Below are positions 53,057 to 62,298 of a DNA stretch of 64,000 nucleotides, in pieces. A program made the translations under genes and the position numbers. The stretch lies in the NCBI GenBank assembly GCA_020438295.1, contig JAGQUV010000002.1, forward strand, positions 33,626 to 97,625, given 5' to 3'. Below the pieces are notes generated by a model, which saw only the letters and a program-made list of their open reading frames with translations, did not search any database and was not told the DNA's origin. Positions within the stretch are counted from its first letter, which is position 1. Every line of letters begins with the position of its first letter. Source of the DNA: Solirubrobacterales bacterium. Lineage in GTDB: Bacteria > Actinomycetota > Thermoleophilia > Solirubrobacterales > 70-9.

Positions 53057-53101
53057 CGGTTCGATCAAACAGTCGTTCGGCCATCGGTCCAACAAACAGA
53101 T
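53052..53101. repeat. 28-bp direct duplication at the spoIID-like start region
   Basis: On the minus strand, CTGTTTG-T/A-T-x-G-x-ACCGATGGC occurs twice 28 bp apart, at 53052-53072 and about 53080-53100. Both copies carry an ATG followed by codons for Met-Ala-Glu-Arg. The upstream ATG would read only an 11-codon frame (MAERLFDRTDG) ending inside the real start region. Confidence 0.55.
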
Positions 53102-53248
53102 TCGGCGCCCGACAGTCGCGCCCTGCCACCGGGATTTCACGAATCGCCTCCGCCGGATTTCACCGACCGTTCGCGATTGGCAGGGCCGGCACAGGAGTAT
53201 GTTTTGGGAGAGCGGGATTTCCGGATTCGACGCGATGAGAGGACAGAG

Positions 53249-54673
53249 TTGGAACAGAAGCTGCTGCTGGCGGGAGAATGGATCGAGACCGGTGACTGGG
53301 ACGAACTGAACAGTCCCTGGGACGGGAGCCCGATCGCCCGGGTCGCCCACGGCTCCGAGGAGCTGGTCGATCGCGCGGTGAGAACGGCCCACCAGGTGTT
53401 CACCGAGGGCGGGCTGCCGCAGTTCGAGCGGGCCGCGATCCTCAGCCGGGCGGCGGACCTGGTCGCCGAGCGCCAGGAGGATCTCGCCCAGACGATCGCA
53501 AGCGAGGCCGGCAAACCGATCAAGACGGCCCGCGCCGAGGCCTCCCGCACGGTCGACACGCTGACCTTCTCCGCGGTCGAGGCACGAAAGCTGACCGGTT
53601 CGACCGTGCCGATGGAGGCCTCGGCCGCCGGGGTCGGCAAGCTCGGCGTGATCTTGCGGGTACCGCTGGGGGTGGTCGGCGCGATCAGCCCGTTCAACTT
53701 CCCGCTCAACCTGGTCGCCCACAAGCTCGGTCCCGCGATCGCGGCCGGCAACGCCGTGGTGCTCAAGCCGGCCAGCCAGACGCCGCTCTCCTCGATGAAG
53801 CTGGCCGAGATCCTGATCGAGGCCGGCCTGCCGAACGGCTGGCTCAGCGTGATCCCGGGAGGCGGCCGCAGCGTCGGCAACGCGCTGGTCGAGCACGAGC
53901 TGACCGCGGCGATCTCGTTCACCGGTTCGGCCCCGGTCGGCTGGGGGATCCGCAGCCGGGTCCCGCACAAACGGGTCGGGCTCGAGCTGGGCTCGAACGC
54001 CCCGCTGATCGTCAACCACGACGGAGACTGGGAGCAGGCGGCCGACAAGGCCCGCATCCATGCCTTCTCCCACGCCGGGCAGAGCTGCATCTCGACCCAA
54101 CGCATCCTGGTGCACGAAGAGGTCGCCGACCGGTTCACCGAACGGCTGGTGGCCAACGTCGAGGCGCTCAAGGTGGGCGACCCGCTCGATCCCGAAACCG
54201 ACGTCGGTCCGCTGATCAGCCCCGCCGACCGGGACCGGGTCAAGCAGTGGATCGACGAGGCGGTCGAATCCGGCGGCGAGATCCTGACCGGTGGCGAGCT
54301 GGTCGACGAAGGTCGCTGCCTGGCGCCGACCGTCGTCGCCCATCCCGATCCGGAGGCCCGGGTCTGGTGCGAGGAGATCTTCGGCCCGGTGGCCACGGTC
54401 GACCGTTTCACCGATTTCGAGGCGGCGCTGGAGCGGGCAAACGACTCGAAGTTCGGGTTGCAGGCCGGAGTCTTCACCCGGGACCTCGGCAACGGCATCA
54501 AGGCGGCCGAGACGCTGGAGTTCGGCGGGGTGCTGATCAACGAGGTCCCGACCTTCCGGGCCGACCAGCAACCGTACGGCGGGGTCAAGGATTCCGGCAA
54601 CACCCGTGAGGGCCCGGCCTACTCGATCATCGAGATGACCGAGCAGCGGTTCGTCACCTTCCAGGGCGGCTGA
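53249..54673 (+). CDS. Aldehyde dehydrogenase family protein (succinate-semialdehyde/lactaldehyde DH-like)
   Basis: A 474-residue ALDH. Cofactor region GVVGAISPFNFPLNLVAHKL, the Glu in VGLELGSNAPLIV, the catalytic Cys in FSHAGQSCISTQRILV, and the C-terminal GVKDSGNTREGPAYSIIEMTE typical of the Lactaldehyde/GapN-like groups. The start is TTG at 53249 with AGAGGA 5 nt upstream; no ATG is suitable. It is divergent from the spoIID-like gene. The 190-nt gap between them holds the repeat above and nothing else I recognise. It could oxidise aldehydes made by the benzoylformate-decarboxylase-like enzyme 4 kb downstream, but this is inference. Confidence 0.9.
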   Translation: MEQKLLLAGEWIETGDWDELNSPWDGSPIARVAHGSEELVDRAVRTAHQVFTEGGLPQFERAAILSRAADLVAERQEDLAQTIASEAGKPIKTARAEASRTVDTLTFSAVEARKLTGSTVPMEASAAGVGKLGVILRVPLGVVGAISPFNFPLNLVAHKLGPAIAAGNAVVLKPASQTPLSSMKLAEILIEAGLPNGWLSVIPGGGRSVGNALVEHELTAAISFTGSAPVGWGIRSRVPHKRVGLELGSNAPLIVNHDGDWEQAADKARIHAFSHAGQSCISTQRILVHEEVADRFTERLVANVEALKVGDPLDPETDVGPLISPADRDRVKQWIDEAVESGGEILTGGELVDEGRCLAPTVVAHPDPEARVWCEEIFGPVATVDRFTDFEAALERANDSKFGLQAGVFTRDLGNGIKAAETLEFGGVLINEVPTFRADQQPYGGVKDSGNTREGPAYSIIEMTEQRFVTFQGG

Positions 54674-54680
54674 GCGCACG

Positions 54681-55235
54681 GTGGATACCCATTCCTGGGT
54701 GCTCTGGGTCGGGATCGTGGCGGCCGGGCTCCACGTGTTCGAGGAATACGTGGAGGGCTGGGTGGCCTGGGTCAACCAGACGGCCGGCCCCCGGCTGGGG
54801 TTCGAGGTCAGCGATGCCGACTTTTTCCTGGGCGCGGCCCTGCTGCTGTTCACGACCCTGGCCGGGGCCGCGATCGGCTGGTGGGCCCCGGCGGTCAGCC
54901 TCGCGATACCGGCGCTGTTCGTGATCAACGCGATCTTCTTCCACATGCTGCCGAGCATCCGGGGCGACCGGCTGACCCCGGGAACCCTGAGCGCCGTGTT
55001 CATCTACCTGCCGGTCGCCGCATGGATGTACTGGGCGGCGGGCGAGGACGGGCAGCTCGGCGCCGGGACCGTGCTGCTCTCGCTGCTACTGGGCGCGGCC
55101 CTGCTGGTCTATCCGGTCGCGGTGCTGGCCATGCGGGATCGGCTCGGCTGGAACGGAGACGGCGAACGACCGACGACGGACGAGCAGCCGACGACGGGCG
55201 AGCAGCCGGAATCCCGGGGACAGCCAACCGACTGA
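54681..55235 (+). CDS. HXXEE-domain membrane protein
   Basis: A 184-residue protein with four to five helices. The defining motif is in the first helix, GLHVFEEYVEGWVAW (His-x-x-Glu-Glu), as in PF13787 proteins. The role of this family is unknown. The C-terminal ~35 residues are Thr/Gln/Glu/Pro-rich repeats (RPTTDEQPTTGEQP). The start is GTG at 54681, 8 nt after the aldehyde dehydrogenase stop, so co-transcription is likely. Confidence 0.78.
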   Translation: MDTHSWVLWVGIVAAGLHVFEEYVEGWVAWVNQTAGPRLGFEVSDADFFLGAALLLFTTLAGAAIGWWAPAVSLAIPALFVINAIFFHMLPSIRGDRLTPGTLSAVFIYLPVAAWMYWAAGEDGQLGAGTVLLSLLLGAALLVYPVAVLAMRDRLGWNGDGERPTTDEQPTTGEQPESRGQPTD

Positions 55236-55362
55236 CCCGGTCGGTACCGTCCGGCACCGAATTCGGGCCTGGCCGGCACGAGGTCCGCGGACTTGGCCCA
55301 ATGGTTGCTTTCCGGGCACAGCAGAGTTGCAGAGTCGGCACTTCTGACGAACTGCCGTGGGC

Positions 55363-55368
55363 TACCCT
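55363..55368 (+). promoter_or_regulatory. Putative -10 element (TACCCT) of the small membrane protein gene
   Basis: TACCCT lies 6 nt before the ATG at 55375. The preceding 120-nt gap holds no other recognisable feature. Confidence 0.35.
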
Positions 55369-55374
55369 ATCCCC

Positions 55375-55608
55375 ATGTCAGTTCAGAAGGACAGGCCGGC
55401 CTGGACCGACGATCGCCTCGACGATCTCTCGCAGACCATGCGCGACGGCCTGGCACGCCTCGACGCGCAGGACCACGATCTGGGCAGGAAGCTCGACGCG
55501 CTGAACGGCCGGTTCGACGCCCTTCAGCGGACCCTGATCCTGGGGATGATCGGGGTGCTGGGGACGATCGTGGCCGGTTTCGCCGCGGCGATCTTCGCCC
55601 TCGCCTGA
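55375..55608 (+). CDS. Small coiled-coil protein with C-terminal membrane helix
   Basis: A 77-residue protein. Residues ~15-50 (LDDLSQTMRDGLARLDAQDHDLGRKLDALNGRFDALQ) form a probable coiled coil, followed by one transmembrane helix (LILGMIGVLGTIVAGFAAAIFAL). It resembles generic tail-anchored coiled-coil proteins of actinobacteria; no function can be given. It converges on fumC. Confidence 0.6.
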   Translation: MSVQKDRPAWTDDRLDDLSQTMRDGLARLDAQDHDLGRKLDALNGRFDALQRTLILGMIGVLGTIVAGFAAAIFALA

Positions 55609-55632
55609 ATCCGGTCGGGCCGACGCGGCCGG

Positions 55633-56946
<1,314 letters not shown>

Positions 56947-57046
56947 TGATGGGCCTTTCGGGCGTCGGATGCTTGCCCGTCCAGTCTTTCACTCCCGGCC
57001 GCGGTGCGGGGCCGCGCGGCCGGCCGGCCGCAACAGGCGGCGGTGC

Positions 57047-57538
57047 TCACCCGTTCTCCAGCCCGGCCGCCAGTCCGCGTTCGTAGGCCTGACGGACCTG
57101 CGCCGGCTCGCGGCCGAGACCGCTTCCGGCCGCAGACGTGATCCGGTCGACCAGGGCCGAGTGGATGCCCTCGCTGTCGCCGGCCGCGCGGCGAACCGCC
57201 CCGACCAGGTAGCCGTCCCGCAACGCCGCCGTCTCGGCCCCGTCGCCCCGGTCCCGCTGGCGGGCCAGGCCGCCGGCCACCAGCAACAGGCTGCGACCGA
57301 CCGATTCCTGAGGCCCGACCCCCTGGTTGCGCGGCAGGCAGTCGCTGATCGCCACCTCGCCTTCGAGCCGGACCGGGCCGGGAGCGTCGACCAGCGCCTC
57401 GCGGAACCCGGAAGGGCCGCCCAGACAGGCGGCCGGGGTGGCCGGGTCCGTATCGCCACACGAGGTGGCGCCGAGGATGAACGAAGGCAAGGCCATCGCC
57501 AGCACCGCCTTCGCCCGGATCGAGTCGAAACCACGCAT
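57047..57538 (-). CDS. Hypothetical lipoprotein
   Basis: A 163-residue exported protein that I do not recognise. The N-terminus (AKAVLAMALPSFILGATSC) ends in a lipobox-like ATSC, with mature GDTDPATPAACLGG. The rest is helical, with a repetitive Ala/Gly/Arg-rich character (AGDSEGIHSALVDRITSAAGSG). It is divergent from the benzoylformate-decarboxylase-like gene with 45 nt between. Confidence 0.6.
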   Translation of the reverse strand: MRGFDSIRAKAVLAMALPSFILGATSCGDTDPATPAACLGGPSGFREALVDAPGPVRLEGEVAISDCLPRNQGVGPQESVGRSLLLVAGGLARQRDRGDGAETAALRDGYLVGAVRRAAGDSEGIHSALVDRITSAAGSGLGREPAQVRQAYERGLAAGLENG

Positions 57539-57571
57539 TCGCACCGAATCATCTTGACATCCCCGCGCATA

Positions 57572-57577
57572 TAGGCT
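57572..57577 (+). promoter_or_regulatory. Putative -10 element (TAGGCT) of the decarboxylase operon
   Basis: TAGGCT (within CATATAGGCT) lies 6 nt before the ATG at 57584. A TTGACA at 57554-57559 is only 12 nt upstream, too close for a normal -35, so the -10 alone is proposed. Confidence 0.35.
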
Positions 57578-57583
57578 CAGGCC

Positions 57584-59182
57584 ATGCCAACCGTGCGTGA
57601 AGCGACCTTCGACCTGTTCCGCAAGCATGGGATGACGACGATGTTCGGCAACCCGGGTTCGACCGAGTTGCCAATGCTCGCCGATTTCCCGGACGACTTC
57701 GAGTACGTGCTCGGGCTGCAGGAGGCGGCGGTGGTCGGCATGGCCGACGGCTACGCCCAGGTCACCGGCAGGCCCGCGCTGGTCAATCTCCATACCGCGC
57801 CCGGGCTGGGCAACGCGATGGGTGCGCTGTTCAACGCCCAGGCCAACCACTCACCGGTGGTGATCACGGTCGGCCAGCAGGTACGCGCCCAGGTGACCAT
57901 GCAGGCCAACCTGACCCACCGCGACGCTTCCCGGGTACCCCACCCGTACGTCAAGTTCTCGTACGAACCCACACGGGCCGAAGACGTCCCGCTGGCCCTG
58001 GCCCACGCGATCCACCTCGCCTCACTGGCGCCCCGCGGCCCGGTGATGGTCTCGATCCCGATGGACGACTGGGACGTGGAGATGGACACCCTGGACGCCG
58101 GGCACGTAATCGCCCGGGACGTCGGCGGCAGGTCGGCAGCCAACCCGGAGGCCGTCGCGGAACTGGCCGAGCGGATCAACTCGGCTACCAATCCGATCAT
58201 GATCGCCGGCCCCGACATCGACGCCGCCGGGGCCTGGGACGAGGCGATCGCGCTGGCCGAAGACCAGAACCTCGGCGTCTGGGCCTCTCCGGCGCCGGGG
58301 GGCGGCCGGCTCGGCTTCCCCGAGAACCACCCCAACTTCCGCTCGGTCCTGCCCCCCGCGATCGGCCCGGTCACCGAAACGCTGGCCGGACACGACCTGA
58401 TCCTGGTGGTCGGCTCGTCGGTCTTCCCGTACTACCCGCACATCCCGGGACCGATGCTGCCGGACGGGGCCGAGCTGGTCGCGATCACCTCCGACCCCGA
58501 CGAGGCCGCCCGGGCACCGATGGGCGACGCGATCGTCGCCGACGTGAAGCTGACCCTGAGCGCGCTGCTGGCCCAGCTCGACGGCACCGACCGCGATCCG
58601 CCGCCGGAGATGCCGGGTCCGGCCCGGGTCGAAGACAGCGACCCGCTGAACGCCTCGACCGTGCATTCGATCCTCAAGCAGGAGCTGCCCGAAGACGCGA
58701 TCATCGTGCTCGAGTCGCCCTCGAATACCCTCGCCCTGCGCAACCAGCTGCGCATCTCCAGGCCGAACAGCTACTTCTTCGGGGCCGGTGGCGGGCTGGG
58801 CTTCGGCCTCGCCGCCGCGGTCGGGATCGGGATCGCCGAGCCGGAGCGCAAGGTGGTCTGCGTACTCGGCGAAGGATCGGTCCAGTACGCGGTCGTCGCT
58901 TTCTGGACGGCCGCCGCCTACGAGGTCCCGGTCACCTTCCTGGTCCTCCGCAACGAGGAATACGCGATCCTCAAGTGGTTCGCCGAGGTGGAAGAGGTGT
59001 CCGGCTCGCCCGGGCTCGACCTGCCGGCACTGGAATCGGCCGCGATCGCGTCCGGATATGGGATCGAGAGCACAATGGTCAAATCGGCTGATGATGTCCA
59101 GGCGGCGCTGCGCGAGGCGATCGCCGACGGCCGGCCCCGTCTGGTCGAGGTGCCGGTACAGCCGGGGATGTCCCTGTTCTAG
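57584..59182 (+). CDS. Thiamine-diphosphate-dependent decarboxylase, benzoylformate decarboxylase-like
   Basis: A 532-residue ThDP enzyme nearest to benzoylformate decarboxylase (MdlC). The N-terminal domain shows MFGNPGSTELPML, with the Ser of the active site, LGLQEAAVVGMADGYAQVTGRPALVNLHTAPGLGNAMGALFNA, with the active-site His, and NLTHRDASRVPHP. The ThDP motif reads GEGSVQYAVVAFW...LRNEEYAI: Glu replaces the usual Asp of GDG. The position of BFDC His281 (VFRYHQYDPG) aligns with Tyr in VFPYYPHIPG, and a His two residues later may replace it. The substrate may therefore not be benzoylformate itself. The gene precedes a FAD/Fe-S oxidase by 11 nt. Confidence 0.85.
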   Translation: MPTVREATFDLFRKHGMTTMFGNPGSTELPMLADFPDDFEYVLGLQEAAVVGMADGYAQVTGRPALVNLHTAPGLGNAMGALFNAQANHSPVVITVGQQVRAQVTMQANLTHRDASRVPHPYVKFSYEPTRAEDVPLALAHAIHLASLAPRGPVMVSIPMDDWDVEMDTLDAGHVIARDVGGRSAANPEAVAELAERINSATNPIMIAGPDIDAAGAWDEAIALAEDQNLGVWASPAPGGGRLGFPENHPNFRSVLPPAIGPVTETLAGHDLILVVGSSVFPYYPHIPGPMLPDGAELVAITSDPDEAARAPMGDAIVADVKLTLSALLAQLDGTDRDPPPEMPGPARVEDSDPLNASTVHSILKQELPEDAIIVLESPSNTLALRNQLRISRPNSYFFGAGGGLGFGLAAAVGIGIAEPERKVVCVLGEGSVQYAVVAFWTAAAYEVPVTFLVLRNEEYAILKWFAEVEEVSGSPGLDLPALESAAIASGYGIESTMVKSADDVQAALREAIADGRPRLVEVPVQPGMSLF

Positions 59183-59193
59183 GGGAGCAGACG

Positions 59194-62112
59194 ATGCCGT
59201 TGCTAGAGCCCGACGTTTCCGAGATCGCCCCGGAGCCGGGCCGGCCGGCCGGCGACCGCGCTCCCGAGTGGGTGGCCGGCGGCACCCCGGAGCCGCTGCG
59301 GTCCGAGCTGACCGGCCTGCTCGGCGAGGACCGGGTGCTGGCCCGGGCCAGCGACCTGGTCCGCTACGCGTCCGACGCCAGCCCGTACCGGAAGCTGCCG
59401 CAGGTCGTGGTGATGGCCCGCGACGCCGCCGACGTGGCGAAGGTGCTCGCCTACGGCCGGGAGAACGGGATCGGCGTCACCTTCCGCTCCGGCGGGACCA
59501 GCTTCAACGGCCAGAGTCAGACCGACGGCATTCTGGTCGACGTGCGGCGGCACTTCACCGGGGTCGAGGTCCACGACGAAGGCCGCAGCGTGACGATCGG
59601 GCCCGGGACGGTGCTCGGGCAGGCCAACGCCGTGCTGGCCCCGTACGGCTACAAGCTCGGTCCGGACCCGGCCTCGACCGATATCGCGACGATCGGCGGC
59701 GTGGTGGCCAACAACTCGGGCGGCATGCGCTGCGGGACGAAGCTCGACTCGTATTCGACCGTGACCGCGATGGAATTCGTGCTCGCCTCGGGGACCGTGG
59801 TCGACAGCGCCGCGCCCGACGCCGACGAGAAGCTGGCCCGCGACGAGCCGGAGCTGGTCCGCGGTTTGATGGAGATCCGGGACGAGATCCTGGACGACCC
59901 CGACCTGATCGCGATGATCCGCAGGAAGTTCGAGATCAAGAACACGACCGGATACCGGCTCTGCTCGTTCCTCGACGGCGAGACCCCGGTCGAAATCCTG
60001 AAGGGGCTGATGGTCGGCTCGGAGGGCACCCTGGGCTTCATCTCGCGGGTCACCTTCGAGACGGTCGAGGTCCCCGAGAAGACCACGCTCGCCTGGGTCC
60101 ACTTCCCGGACATCCCGTCGGCGATCGAGCCGGTACCCGATCTGGTCGCGGCCGGGGCGACCGCGGTCGAGCTGATGGTCGCCCCGGCCCTGATCGTGGC
60201 CTCGTGGAACATGCCGGGCGCCCCGGACCAATGGAAGGAGCTCGACCCCGAGTCGGCGGCGCTGCTGATCGAATTCGGAGGGGACGATGACGCGGCGCTC
60301 GACGCCGGCGAGGCGGCGGCGCTCGGGATCCTGTCCGGGCACGAGCTGATCCGCGAGGTCGAATTCAGCCGCGACGAGGAAGTGGTCGAGCTGAACTGGC
60401 GGGTGCGCGAGGGCCTTCACGGCCTGGTCGGGAAGGTCCGGGCCCCGGGCACCGCCCTGATCGTCGAGGACGTGTGCGTGCCGCCGGCCCGGATCGCCGA
60501 CGCTGCGGTAGAGCTGCGCGATCTGCTGGCTGAGCACGGCTTCCTGCCCGGTGTGGCCGGACATGCCTCGGCCGGCAACCTGCACTTCATGCTCACCCCG
60601 GACTTCTCCAAGCAGGAAGACCTCGAGCGTTACGACGCGTTCATGGGCGAGCTGGTCGAGATGATCTGCGAGAGGTACGACGGTTCGCTCAAGGCCGAGC
60701 ACGGGACCGGGGTCAACATGGCCCCGTTCGTCGAGCTCGAGTGGGGCGAGAAGGCCACGTCGATGATGTGGCGGATCAAACAGGTGGCCGACCCCGATGG
60801 CGCGCTCAACCCGGGGGTGGTGCTGAACCGCGATCCCGGAGTCCACCTCCGGGACCTGGCTACCACTCCCGAGATCGAGGAGGAAGCCAACGCCTGCGTC
60901 GAGTGCGGCTTCTGTGAACCGGTCTGCCCGAGCCGGAACCTGACCACCACGCCGCGCCAGCGGATCGCCCTGCGGCGGGAAATGGCACGGCAGGGCGGGG
61001 ACACGCCGGTCCGGCAGGCCCTGATCGAGCAGTTCGGCTACGACTCGATCCAGACCTGCGCGGTAGACGGCTCCTGCCTGCTGGCCTGCCCGGTCGGGAT
61101 CGACACCGGGGCCCTGGTCAAGCAATTCAGGGCAGCGGAGAACCGTCCTGCTGCCGAGAAGATGGCGCTGCGGGCAGCGCGGCGATGGGACCGGGTCGAG
61201 AAGCTGGCCCGCTCCGGCCTGGGACTCGGCAACGCGATCGGAACGGTCACCGGCGACGGCCCGATGCGCGGAGTCACCAGGGCGGCGCGCAGCTTCATCA
61301 GCCGGGACCTGGTGCCCGAATGGGGCGAGAAGATGCCACCTGCCGCCGCCGAACTGCCCGCGACCAGCTCGCACGGCGCGGTCGCGGTCTACCTGCCGGC
61401 CTGCATCAACCGCATGTTCGGCCGCTCGAAGGCGGACCGGGGTGAGCTCTCGCTGCCCGAGGCGCTGGTCGCAGTATCGGCCCGCGCCGGCCGGCCGGTC
61501 TGGATCCCGGACGACGTGGCAGGCACCTGCTGCTCGGTCCCGTTCAGCTCCAAGGGGTTCCGGGACGCCCACTCGTTCAAGGCCAACCAGACGGTCGAGC
61601 GGCTCTGGCGCTGGTCGGGCGGCGGGACGCTCCCGGTTGTGGTCGACGCCTCGTCCTGCACCCACGGGCTCACCGATCCCGGACCCGGGGTCCTGACCGA
61701 AGAGAACGAGGCCCGGCACGCGGAGGTCGAACTGATCGACTCGGTCGCCTGGGCCGAGCGGTTCCTGCTGCCGGAGCTGCAGGTGAACCACAAGGTCGGT
61801 TCGGTCACCGTCCACCCGACCTGCTCGGGCCGCCACCTGGGGCTCGACCGGGCGCTGGCCCGGGTCGCCAGCGAGCTGGCCGAGCGAGTGGAGGTACCGA
61901 CCTCGGCCGGCTGTTGCGGCTTTGCCGGCGACCGGGGCATGCTCCATCCCGAGCTGACCGCCAGCGCCACCGCACCGGAAGCGGCCGAGGTGAGGGCGAA
62001 CCCGACCGACCGCCACATCTCGTCCAACCGGACCTGCGAGGTCGGGCTGGAGCGGGCGACCGGCGAGCCGTACGGTTCGCTGATCTACCTGCTCGAGGAA
62101 CTGACCCGCTAG
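59194..62112 (+). CDS. FAD-linked oxidase fused to Fe-S and CCG domains (D-2-hydroxyacid dehydrogenase-like)
   Basis: A 972-residue flavin-iron-sulfur enzyme similar in domain order to YdiJ/Dld-type D-lactate or D-2-hydroxyglutarate dehydrogenases. After a ~35-residue Pro-rich leader, the FAD_binding_4 domain (residues ~50-190) shows VTFRSGGTSFNGQSQTDG and IATIGGVVANNSGGM. The FAD-oxidase C-terminal domain (~270-540) includes GHASAGNLHFMLTPDF and LKAEHGTGVNMAPFV. The 4Fe-4S motifs are VECGFCEPVCPSR (~567) and CLLACPVGID (~627), and two CCG half-motifs (GTCCSVPF ~776, AGCCGFAGD ~906) are heterodisulfide-reductase-like. The good AGGGGAGCAG ribosome site supports the ATG. The substrate is inferred only; the neighbour suggests 2-hydroxyacids. 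Confidence 0.87.
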   Translation: MPLLEPDVSEIAPEPGRPAGDRAPEWVAGGTPEPLRSELTGLLGEDRVLARASDLVRYASDASPYRKLPQVVVMARDAADVAKVLAYGRENGIGVTFRSGGTSFNGQSQTDGILVDVRRHFTGVEVHDEGRSVTIGPGTVLGQANAVLAPYGYKLGPDPASTDIATIGGVVANNSGGMRCGTKLDSYSTVTAMEFVLASGTVVDSAAPDADEKLARDEPELVRGLMEIRDEILDDPDLIAMIRRKFEIKNTTGYRLCSFLDGETPVEILKGLMVGSEGTLGFISRVTFETVEVPEKTTLAWVHFPDIPSAIEPVPDLVAAGATAVELMVAPALIVASWNMPGAPDQWKELDPESAALLIEFGGDDDAALDAGEAAALGILSGHELIREVEFSRDEEVVELNWRVREGLHGLVGKVRAPGTALIVEDVCVPPARIADAAVELRDLLAEHGFLPGVAGHASAGNLHFMLTPDFSKQEDLERYDAFMGELVEMICERYDGSLKAEHGTGVNMAPFVELEWGEKATSMMWRIKQVADPDGALNPGVVLNRDPGVHLRDLATTPEIEEEANACVECGFCEPVCPSRNLTTTPRQRIALRREMARQGGDTPVRQALIEQFGYDSIQTCAVDGSCLLACPVGIDTGALVKQFRAAENRPAAEKMALRAARRWDRVEKLARSGLGLGNAIGTVTGDGPMRGVTRAARSFISRDLVPEWGEKMPPAAAELPATSSHGAVAVYLPACINRMFGRSKADRGELSLPEALVAVSARAGRPVWIPDDVAGTCCSVPFSSKGFRDAHSFKANQTVERLWRWSGGGTLPVVVDASSCTHGLTDPGPGVLTEENEARHAEVELIDSVAWAERFLLPELQVNHKVGSVTVHPTCSGRHLGLDRALARVASELAERVEVPTSAGCCGFAGDRGMLHPELTASATAPEAAEVRANPTDRHISSNRTCEVGLERATGEPYGSLIYLLEELTR

Positions 62113-62205
62113 CGCCCGGCAGGACCCGGTAGTACCCCCGGGCGGCACGCCCGGCGAATCAAACGGCCGGGACGGGGGTTTATGGACGAGTTCCCCGGCC
62201 GCGCC

Positions 62206-62211
62206 ATACAA
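62206..62211 (+). promoter_or_regulatory. Putative -10 element (TACAAT) of the GDPD gene
   Basis: TACAAT, within CATACAAT, is about 88 nt upstream of the ATG at 62299, which has its own AAGGGGA ribosome site, so this gene probably has a leader. A plausible -35 is not clear. The rest of the 186-nt gap shows only a small CCCC/GGGG hairpin at ~62270-62281. Confidence 0.3.
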
Positions 62212-62298
62212 TCGGCGCACGGGGGACGTGACCGCCCGCCAGGATCCGGTCCGACCTAGTCAACCAGGCCCCTTTGCGGGGAGACCAAGGGGAAACAG

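Noticed and set aside
51830..55003. 1057-codon frame containing the spoIID-like gene
   Set aside because: The upstream two thirds is the antisense of the aldehyde dehydrogenase and HXXEE genes; the real protein begins at 53056.
57554..57559. TTGACA before the decarboxylase gene as a -35 box
   Set aside because: Only 12 nt separate it from TAGGCT, too short for a normal promoter.
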